This document shows, in pieces, positions 55,329 to 64,000 of a stretch of DNA of 64,000 bases. Location of the stretch: the NCBI GenBank assembly GCA_963682025.1, contig OY821520.1, positions 237,160,364 to 237,224,363 of the forward strand, given 5' to 3'. The stretch comes from Cordilura impudica (Eukaryota > Arthropoda > Insecta > Diptera > Scathophagidae). How positions within the stretch are numbered: position 1 is the first letter of the stretch; each line of letters begins with the position of its first letter. The notes under the pieces are model-generated. The model saw nothing but the letters and a program-made list of their open reading frames with translations, had not been told where the DNA came from and did not search any database. Both the position numbers and the translations under genes were made by a program.

Positions 55329-56232
55329 AAGGGGTTTTCAACAGACGCTACAAAAGTAGAAAGGCAGGGACAACAAACGACGCCATATTTCTTGCCGCTC
55401 TTCAGTAAGGTTTGCCATTTCATGATGGAAAGATATGAGCCAACAACGAGTCGAAATTATTAAAATTTACTACCGAAATTCGGAGTCAGTGGCCTCAACG
55501 TTAAGAGCGCTACGTCCAATTTATGGTCGTCATAATCGTCCTAGCAGATCAACAATTGAGCGTCTAGTGGAAAAATTTGAATCCACAGGCACAGTACAAA
55601 ATGTTCCCGTGCCAGTGAGACAAAGAAGTGCCCGTAGTGTCGAGAATATTGCTGCCGCTAAGGCTTCAGTTGCTGAAAGGCCAAATGTGTCTCTCACACA
55701 TCGTTCTCAAGCGTTGGGCATCTCTGTGACGTCTTTTTGGCGAATTTTGCGAAAAGATCTTGGCCTACATCCTTACAAGGTCAAATTGACGCAAGAACTG
55801 AAGCCGCTTGATCACCAGAAGCGTCGTATGTTCGTGAATTGGGCTGAGCAACACTTGAAAATGATTCGGATTTTCATCGAAAAATCATCTTCAGCGATGA
55901 GGCTCATTTCTGGCTGAATGGCTTCGTCAATAAACAAAATATGCGTTATTGGTCAGACAGCAATCCACACGTACTCCATGAGTCATCACTGCATTCCGAA
56001 AAAATTACGGTTTGCAGCAGTATCGGCCGATTTATGCTTGAAAACCGTCGAAAATTGGGTTCAGCATCTGGACTTCTGCAAGCGTGCCCGTTGTGGCCAT
56101 GCAAAAGAGATCGATTTCCATACATAATGGCATCGAACGTACTTTCACAGGAATAAAGAATTTCATTGATATCCAAAACCGTTTTTGTTTTATTTAAAAA
56201 AGCTTTTGTAGCGCTCTTATTGAAAAACCCTT
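55329..56232 (+). mobile_element. mariner/Tc1-superfamily element, 0.9 kb deletion copy
   Basis: Same family as 39291-40562: ends AAGGGGTTTTCAACAGACGC and, from the right, AAGGGTTTTTCAATAAGAGC, flanked by TA (55327-55328 and 56233-56234). About 0.3 kb of the transposase is missing. Confidence 0.9.
55432..56127 (+). pseudogene. mariner/Tc1-superfamily transposase, internal deletion
   Basis: The N-terminus MSQQRVEIIKIYYRNSESVA through SLTHRSQALGISVTSFWRIL to WAEQHLK is nearly identical to the copy at 39.4 kb. A one-base frame change near 55855 follows. The segment from the first catalytic block (SAMRLISG, frame-shifted FSDEAHFWLNG) jumps at about 56012 to the C-terminal SSIGRFMLENRRKL / AAVSADLCLKTVENWVQHLD. 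The lost part contains the second and third catalytic residues, so the copy could only be moved by another transposase. Confidence 0.85.
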
Positions 56233-56234
56233 TA

Positions 56235-56760
56235 CGATATACCGTATGAGGCCGGTCGTTTGAAACGCTGTATCTTCGTTAGCTTTGCTCCAATTTTATT
56301 GAAATGCTGAAACAACACTCTCGACATGTTGTACATTCAGCAAAAAAAATGCAAAAAAGGTTTTAAAATCTTAATCCTTAACCATGCAGCAACACATGTC
56401 AAAATTTCATCCTTCTAGCATTACAAGTTAAGTGTTAATACAAAATTTCAAGTCTTATTCAACAAATTATCTTACAGATCCGAAAAATTAACACTTATAA
56501 CTGCCTTTTGTATAAAATTGTTATTTGGCAATTCTTTTTGAGACAATTAAAGTTTTATTTAACACTTTGCAATCAAATATTTGTGTACAAGTTTTAACAA
56601 GACAAACAGAAGGACGGATGGACGGACGGATGGACGGACGGACATAGTTAGATCGTTGCAGAAAGTGATTCTCAGTCGACCGTTATAAGTAAGGATGGGG
56701 TAGCTGAAGTATTTTTGGTAGTTTGATAAAATACCTGAAGACAACTTTTTATTCCTTAGA
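56235..56760. mobile_element. INE-1/DINE-like fragment with GGAC microsatellite
   Basis: ACGGATGGACGGACGGATGG (56612 on) lies between AAGACAAACAGAAGG and ATAGTTAGATCGTTGCAGAA, then CAGTCGACCGTTATAAGTAA. This is the microsatellite and following block layout of INE-1-type repeats; edges are uncertain. Confidence 0.5.
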
Positions 56761-57719
56761 CCAGGTTTAATAAACTAGGAATTGAACCTCAGTATTTTCA
56801 CTTTCCTCCAATCTCAATCCCTAAATACCAGTAATTTAAAAGTTGTATATTCATATAGACATATTATTAAATATGATTTAAAAATTTACCTTTAAAACTT
56901 TGCTCTGAATTGAATCCGAATTCACTTGTTTAAGAAAAAAAAACCAGCTACCACTGCCTTAAAAAAGTGAATATTGCAAGTGCAAACAATTCATGGAAAT
57001 AACTTTATGCTAGTCATTCAATTTAACTAAAGTCTTTATTTTGTAGTGTAAAGAGTTCTTTACTATTTGAACGGCATTTTTGTTTATTCTGTTTTAAGTT
57101 GATTGGCAGAGTATATGGAGGAATATTAAACAAAAGCGGTTTTAAGTTTTAAAAGAATAAAGAAAAAAACCAACGAGCTTCAACAAGAGAATCTACTAAA
57201 TCAACATGTCTAAGTAGACATTAAAAAAATAAAATAAATTCATGCATTATGATTTAAAACATTGTGAAATTTAACCAAATTACCCCAAGACTTAAGGTAT
57301 CCACACCCTGCTTTTATTTGAGAGCTGCTAAATAATTCACAGAATTTGCTGGTTTCATTTATATGTTTGTCAACTTTGTTATTTTGCTAAAGTAATAAAT
57401 TCTTTCTTTGTTAGTTAAAATTCTGGTCAGAATGAAATATTATTATTGGCTAATCATACAATTTAGAACATTATTCAAGGTTAGAGATTGACATTAACTG
57501 TTTTCACGGATACGCCTTTGTGTTCTTTAATCATCAGAGGCAAGTTTTATAGCAACGGTCAGTAATTGGCTAAAAAAAATGGAATTACCAAAGGCTAAAA
57601 AATATATTTTGGTTAGTGGTTATACTTTAAAGTTAAATATATTTTGGCCGAAGAACAATTAGAATTGATTAAAATGACTGTTGAGAAAACAAAATTGGGA
57701 GCAGACACAAAAAAGAAAT
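56761..57719. other. no recognised gene
   Basis: AT-rich, without open frames above background or repeats I can name. Confidence 0.55.
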
Positions 57720-57749
57720 TAATTTAAATTAAAAAATTAAATGAATATT

Positions 57750-59235
57750 TTATGAATATCATTAATTTAATGAATATTTAATTAATTTCATGAATATTTC
57801 ACAAAAAAAAATTATAATTACTAATTCATTACTTTGATGAATATTTCACTAGTTTATTGAATATGTATTTTAAATACAATTATGAATATTGCATTAAAAT
57901 AATTATATTCATTAGTTCATTACTATGATGAAAATTTCATTAATATAATGAATTTGTTTTCATAAAATGAACCAAAATTAATTAATTAATTTTATGAATA
58001 TCTCATCAAAATAATAATATTGATTAATTTATTACGCTGATGAATATTTCATTAATTTATTGATTTTTTTTAAACAAAATTATTAATATTTCATTACTTT
58101 GATGAACATATCATTAATTTAACATCTTTATCATTAATTTAATGAACATTTAATTCATTTGATGAATATTTCACAAAAAAAAATTATAATTACTAATTCA
58201 TTACTTTGATGAATATTTCACTAGCTTATTGAATATGTATTTTAAATACAATTATGAATATTACATTAAAATAATTATATTCATTACTATGATGAAAATT
58301 TCATTAATATAATGAATTTGTTTTCATAAAATTAATCAAAATTAATTAATTTTATGAATATCTCATCAAAATAATAATATTGATTAATTTATTACGTTGA
58401 TGAATATTTCATTAATTTATAGATTTTTTTTAAACAAAATTATTAATATTTCATTACTTTGATGAATACATCTTTAATTTAACATCTTTATCATTAATTT
58501 AATGGATATTTAATTAATTTCATGAATATTTCACAAAAAAAAATATAATTACTAATTCATTACTTTGATGCATATTTCACTAGCTTATTGAATATGTATT
58601 TTAAATACAATTATGAACATTACATTAAAATAATTATATTCATTAATTCATTACTATGATGAAAATTTCATTAATATAAGGAATTTGTTTTCATAAAATT
58701 AATCAAAATTAATTAATTAATTTTATGAATATCTCATCAAAATTATAATATTGATTAATTTATTACGTTGATGAATATTTCATTAATTTATTGATTTTTT
58801 TTAAACAAAATTATTAATATTTCATTACTTTGATGAATACATCATAAATTTAACATCTTTATCATTAATTTAATGAACATTTAATTCATTTGATGAATAT
58901 TTCACAAAAAAAAAGTATAATTACTAATTCATTACTTTGATGAATATTTCACTAGCTTATTGAATATGTATTTTAAATACAATTATGAATATTACATTAA
59001 AATAATTATATTCATTAATTCATTACTATGATGAAAATTTCATTAATATAATGAATTTGTTTTCATAAAATTAATCAAAATTAATTAATTAATTTTATGA
59101 ATATCTCATCAAAATAATAATATTGAATAATTTATTACGTTGATGAATATTTCATTAATTTATTGATTTTTTTTTTAAATTATTAATATTACATTACTTT
59201 GATGAATACATCATTAATTTAATGATTTTTTTTAC
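57750..59235. repeat. ~360-bp AT-rich tandem repeat, about four units
   Basis: The landmark GAATATTTCACAAAAAAAA recurs at 57792, 58164, 58524 and 58885 (spacings 372, 360, 361). Each unit contains TTATTGAATATGTATTTTAA, TTACTATGATGAAAATTTCA, TATCTCATCAAAATAATAAT and AACATCTTTATCATTAATTT in order. Confidence 0.9.
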
Positions 59236-60550
59236 AGAAAATTAGAAATATTTCACTAATATAATTATGTTCCTTAATTCATTACTTTGATGAAAATATC
59301 ATTAATTTACTGATTTTGATTTCATAAAATTAATGACAAGTATAACATCAATGAAGCTTTTTATAAAATAATTAATTTTATGAATATTTCATTGAAAATT
59401 TTTACATTCATTACTTTATTACTTTGATGAATATTTTAATAATTTATTGAACTTTTTAAAACAAAATTATAATATTTCATTAAACTAACTATATTTCATT
59501 AAAATAATTATATTCATTAATTGATTAATCTGATGAAAATTTAATTAATTTATTGATTTGGTTTTCATAAAATTAAGAGAAGTAGCATACATAAATTGAT
59601 TAGTTTTATGAATATTTCATTAAAATTATCATATTCATTAATTCATTAATTTAATGAATATTCCATTAATTTAATGACTTTTTCATAAAATTATGAATAT
59701 TTCATTAATAGAATTATGTTCATTAATTCATTACTTTGATGAAAATAAATTTAATTATTTTGTTTTCATAAAAATATCATAATTTCTTTGCAACTTTTCT
59801 TAAGTTAATTAATTTTATGAATATTTAATCAAAATAATTTTATTCATTAATTCAGTACTTTGATGAATATGTCTTTAATTTATTGAATTATTTTACACAT
59901 TGTCATGAATATTTCATTAAAATAATTATATTTATAAATTCATTACTTCGACGAAAATTTCATTAATTTAATCATTTTTTTTTTCATAAAATTAATGAGA
60001 AATTCTACTCGTATAACATAAGTGAAACTTTTCATCAAATGCTATAATATTATTTTTATTATTTTTTAAGTAAATTTAATGAAAATTTCATTAAATTTGA
60101 TAATTTAATAAACATTTCATTTAATGATATTTTCATAAAATTAATGAAATGTAGCATAAAATAAAAATGTTTTTTTTTAAATATTTTTATTAAATCAATA
60201 AAATATAACAATATTACATTAAATAAATGATAAATAATAAATTAATTTAATTAATATTTTATTGAATGATTTTATTTCTCATTAAATAAATAAAAAGTTT
60301 AATAACATTAATAAGACTTTTCAACTACGAAATAATTTCTTTTAATGAGACATTCACGATTTTAATGAACCTTAAAGTAAAACGTTCATTAAAAAATATT
60401 TTTTTTTCATAAGTAAATAAATTTTTTTATAAAGTTGTTGAACGTTTTCATAATACTTAAGGAACTTAATAGAATTTTCATTAAAATTAAGAATTTTTCA
60501 TGAATATTACGATTTGCACAAAAAATTAATGAAAAGTTGCATAATATCAA
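59236..60550. repeat. degenerate continuation of ATGAATATTTCATTAA repeats
   Basis: The same short core motifs continue without the clear 360-bp period. Confidence 0.7.
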
Positions 60551-61584
60551 TGAAAATTGTCATAAAATGTAAAAAAAAAAAAAATCCCTGAATTTAATTT
60601 AATTAAAATTTTATTATTAAACAGTTCGTTATATTTTATACACTTTTTTATATATTTTATGAAATTTAAAATTCATTAAAATTACAAAACTTTCATAAAA
60701 TTTCTTCAATTTTTTTTGCATGAATTTAACAAATGATCATATATATGTATGACAACTTTCAGTTAAGGATATAATAATAAAACTTTAATTTAAATAACCT
60801 TGTTTTTTCATGAACTTTTCATTCAAATTATGAATTTTTCATACTACTTTAAGAAATTTTCATTAACTAAAGGAATATTTAAGGCAATGTTTTATATTTT
60901 ATGGCTTCTTAACTAAAAAATTAACTATTAAAATTATGAATTTTTCGACATATTTTAAAATAATTTAATATTTAATGACTATTTTTATTATTGCAATGGC
61001 GGTATCGGTGTCAAATTAATGAATTTTTTTTTCATGAAAACTTACTTAAAGTTACGAACTTTTCTTATGTAAATTATTGAAAATTTTATTAAATCGAAGT
61101 ATTTTTTTATTTATTAAATTATTGTAAAATAATAAGTTATTTATTGTTCGGTTTGAGATCATGTATACAGTTTCCAATGAAAGAAAATATAATAATTTTT
61201 GTAATGTAAGAGAAATATTGGAAAAAAATTGAAGACAGCGCTACCTTCGAACAAAGCGACTTGTTCATCTTCAGCATCCTTCTTTCTGCCTATTACTTCA
61301 ACTCATGCTTAATCAACTATTTAACTCAACATTTGAAAGAAAAGAACATGAGAAATGTGGTTAATTCACAATCTTTGAAGAAAGTATTATTTGAAGTTTT
61401 GATAATAAGCATTCTTATGAAGTGGTCACCTTGTATGTTTGTGAGTTTTTGCAAGTGTTTATAATTTAAATTAATTGTTGTGCATTTACCCAACAACAAC
61501 GATATACTTTTATTTTGTGTAACAATAACAAAATTTATATTGTTCTACTTGTTTACATATTGTTCTGTCATATTTTTTTTTTTT
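60551..61584. other. AT-rich, no gene
   Basis: The open frame 61261-61464 (67 aa) is slightly less AT-biased but has no motif, splice context or neighbour that would support a gene. Confidence 0.55.
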
Positions 61585-61740
61585 GATGTGTAAACATCTA
61601 TACGCGCAGGGGGGTAAATTACAAAAACAGCGTAACATGTAAGCGTAACATGTGAGAGTAACATGTGAGCGTAACATGTGAGTCGTATGACAAATTGTGA
61701 TTGTATTGGTGAAAAAATTATGATATTATGATAACGTGTT
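61585..61740. mobile_element. left part of split GATGTGTAAACATCT MITE
   Basis: GATGTGTAAACATCTATACG, GTAACATGT and GATTGTATTGGTGAAAAAAT match 31092-31235. It carries a tandem expansion of a ~15-bp GAGCGTAACATGT-like unit not present in the first copy, and stops at a simple-sequence array. Confidence 0.75.
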
Positions 61741-62460
61741 TGAAAATTAAAAATGAAAAAAAAATTAAAAATAAAAAACGAAAGATGAAAAATTAAAAAA
61801 AAATGAAAAATGAAAAACGAAAAATTAAAAATGAAAAATAAAAAATATAAAATGAAAAATAAAAAATTAAAAATGAAAAACAATAAATGAAAAATAAAAA
61901 ATGAAACATGAAAAATAAAAAATGAAAAACGAAAAATTAAAAATGAATAATGAAAAATAAAAAATAAATAATGAAAAATAAAAATGAAAAATAAAAAATG
62001 AAAAATGAAAAATAAAAAAAGAAAAATAAAAAATGAAAAATGAAATATGAAAAATAAAAAATGAAAAATGAGAAACGAAAAATGAAAAATAAAAAATTAA
62101 GAATAAAAATGAAAAATAAAAAATGAAATATAAAAAATAAAATATGAAAAATAAAAAATGAAAGATGAAAAATAAAAAATTAAAAAAAAGTAAAAAGGAA
62201 AAATTAAAAATAAAAAATAAAAAATAAATAATAAAAAATTAAAAATAAAAAATTAAAAATAAAAAATGAAACATGAAAAATAACAAATGAAAAATGAAAG
62301 CCTAAAATTAAAAATGAATAATGAGAAATAAAAAATGAAAAATGAAAAATTAAAAATGAAAAATAAAAAATTAAATATAAAAAATGAAAAATAAGAAATG
62401 AAAAATAAAAAATGAAAACTGAAAAATAAAAAATTAAAATGAAAAAGAAAAATAACAATT
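61741..62460. repeat. GAAAAATTAAAAATGAAAAA array (minus-type)
   Basis: Hexamer/heptamer units of AAAAATGA and AAAAATTA run for about 720 bases. The long Phe-rich minus-strand ORFs here are by-products. Confidence 0.9.
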
Positions 62461-62510
62461 AAGAGTGTTAAATTCGGCTGGGCCAAATCTTTGATACCCT
62501 CCACCTTTTT
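62461..62510 (-). mobile_element. INE-1-like 3' end between two arrays
   Basis: Complement reads GGTGGAGGGTATCAAAGATT, TGGCCCAGCCGAATTTAAC, ACTCTTAA: the same order as 35612-35660. The hairpin is imperfect here. Confidence 0.55.
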
Positions 62511-63098
62511 CATTTTCAATTTTCATTTTTTTTTTTATCATTTTCCATTTTTCACTTTTCAATTTTCATCTTTCGTTTTTCATTTTTAGTTTTTCATTTT
62601 TAATTTCCCATTTTACATTTTCCATTTTCCATTCTTCATTTTTAATTTTCCATTTTACATTTTCCATTTTTTAATTTTCATTTTTCATTTTCCATTTCTC
62701 ATTTTTATATTTTCATTTTTCATTTTCCAATTTTCATTTTCCATATTCCACATTCCACTTTCCATATTTCATTTTTAATTTTTCATTTTCCATTTGCCAT
62801 TTTTAATTTAAATTTTTTATTTTCCATTTTTCATTTTTCATATTCCATTTTTCATTTTCCATTTTCCAATTTTCCATTTATCATTTTTCATTTTGCATTT
62901 TTCACTTTTCATTTTTCATTTTCCATTTTCCATTTTTCATTTTCCATTTTCCAATTTTCATTTTTCATTTCTAATTTTCCATTTTCCATATTTAATTTTT
63001 CGTTTTCCGTTTTTCATTTTCCATTTTTCATTTTCATTTTCCATTTCTCATTTCTCATTTCGCATTTTCCATTTTCGATTTTCAATTTTTCATTTTTC

Positions 63099-63130
<32 letters not shown>

Positions 63131-63250
63131 TCCATTTTCCATTTTTCATTTTTGATTTTTCAATTTTCATTTTTCAATTTTAAATTTTCAATTTTCATTT
63201 TTCATTTTTTATTTTTATTAATTTTTAATTTTTAATATTTAATTTTAATG
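62511..63250. repeat. TTTTTCATTTTCCATTTT array (plus-type)
   Basis: Same repeat family as 45796-46695. The plus-strand ORF 62893-63183 is a Phe/His/Ser repeat and not a gene. Confidence 0.9.
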
Positions 63251-63399
63251 ATAAAAAAAAACATGTGGTAAAACTTGCTTAGGCCAATGTGACACGTGCA
63301 GTATTAATATACACACAACTGTAATGACACTAACAATACGAAGAATTACAACATATACAACATATCTTAAGAAAAACAACAAACACACTGAAAAATTTT

Positions 63400-63715
63400 A
63401 TTTTGTCAAGAGTTTTTTCAAAGTTTCATTCATAGCTCGTGAACCCTTCGACCGATTTTGACGATTTTAAATAGCCACTCCTTTGGGATGTTAGTAAACG
63501 ATTTTATATAAAAACGAGCGGTCTAGCTTAGATATTGACGGCGTGATCGTGATTTCCACAGACAGACGGACAGACGGTCATCGGTAAATCAACTTCCCTT
63601 GTTATAAGGATCAAGAAAATATATTTTTTTTGGGGTCTCAGGAATTTATTTCGATGCGCTACAAACGGAATGACAAACCTATATATACCCTCTGCCACTG
63701 AGGTGTGGAGAGTAA
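63400..63715 (+). mobile_element. INE-1/DINE-like element body
   Basis: TCATAGCTCGTGAACCCTTC, ACAGACAGACGGACAGACGG, GTTATAAGGATCAAGAAAAT and TATATACCCTCTGCCACTGA appear in the order seen in fly INE-1-type repeats. It abuts the next array at 63716. Confidence 0.55.
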
Positions 63716-63930
63716 AAAAATTGGAAAATGAAAAACGAAAAATGAAGAAAGAAATTAAAAATGAAAAATAAAAAATTAAAAATGAAAAAGAAAAAATGAA
63801 AAATGAAAAATTAAAATTAAAAAATTAAAAATTAAAAAAAAAATTAAAAATTAAAAAAACAAAATTAAAAATGAAAAATGAAAAACGAAAAATTAAAAAT
63901 AAAAAACGAAAAGTTAAAAATTAACCGGTT
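63716..63930. repeat. GAAAAATGAAAAATTAAAAA array
   Basis: Same unit and polarity as 61741-62460. Confidence 0.85.
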
Positions 63931-63975
63931 AAAATAATAAATAATAATAAATATTTTTATATTAACAGAGCCCCT

Positions 63976-64000
63976 GCAGTTGATTGCTATAAGTGATACA
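63976..64000. mobile_element. right part of split MITE, runs off the window
   Basis: GCTATAAGTGATACA at the window end is identical to 31358-31372, the right half of the MITE at 31092-31443. The remainder would lie beyond 64000. Confidence 0.6.

Noticed and set aside
62893..63183. Phe-rich repeat proteins at 61545-61883, 62204-62519 and 62893-63183
   Set aside because: They are translations of hexamer/heptamer simple-sequence arrays.
1..64000. CRISPR arrays, bacterial operons, riboswitches or host insect genes
   Set aside because: No direct-repeat/spacer arrangement, no rRNA or tRNA, and no exon-like coding outside transposon families was found. Regular repeats here are satellites.

Overview
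This window reads as repeat-dominated, intergenic or heterochromatin-like DNA from an insect, most likely a higher fly (Diptera). The reasons are extreme A+T content, Jockey, CR1-like and LOA/I-like LINEs, mariner/Tc1 elements, a Transib transposon, and repeated INE-1/DINE-type (Helentron-like) pieces with a short hairpin before a TTACTTGTTTT-like end and GGAC-rich microsatellites. I see no convincing host protein gene, rRNA, tRNA or CRISPR array. Nearly all recognisable coding sequence is decayed transposon coding sequence.

Layout. 1-10.6 kb: a degenerate minisatellite was split by a mariner element. A Jockey-like LINE interrupts the mariner transposase, a CR1-like LINE sits inside the Jockey element, and a 146-bp Tourist-like MITE is lodged in the 3' part of the mariner gene. 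10.7-12.6 kb: a decayed Tc1-like element with IR/DR ends. 12.7-13.6 kb: a ~140-bp degenerate tandem repeat. 14.5-18.7 kb: an AT-rich satellite (~245-bp higher unit) carrying two MITEs. 18.7-21.6 kb: a LINE broken by two MITEs. 21.6-24.1 kb: a DNA element with long terminal inverted repeats, a partial hAT-type foldback and an INE-1-like tail.

26.7-30.4 kb: a 3.76-kb Transib (RAG1-like) transposon. Its ends begin CACAGTG and are flanked by near-identical 5-bp GC-rich duplications, and its minus-strand transposase pseudogene still shows the DDE positions. 31-38 kb: MITEs, AT satellite, an inverted second copy of the 22-24 kb element, and two hAT-type foldback MITEs with perfect 8-bp duplications. 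38.6-41.1 kb: a minus-strand LINE interrupted at TA by a 1.27-kb mariner/Tc1-superfamily element; a deletion derivative of that family lies at 55.3-56.2 kb.

43.3-46.7 kb: a ~2.5-kb (AATTTTT)n heptamer array grading into CATTTTC/CATTTTT repeats. 46.8-50.9 kb: a second large transposon whose N-terminal transposase region resembles that of the Transib element but whose core differs. 52.3-55.0 kb: a LOA/I-type LINE with RNase H, inserted in a foldback element. 57.7-60.5 kb: ~360-bp AT-rich tandem units. 61.6-64 kb: heptamer/hexamer arrays that switch strand at INE-1-like pieces and split a MITE.

Nothing here suggests cooperating host genes. The interest lies in the order of insertions, which target-site duplications and interrupted reading frames allow to be reconstructed, and in the RSS-like ends of the Transib element. 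All assignments come from reading the sequence and recalling family motifs; no searches were run.
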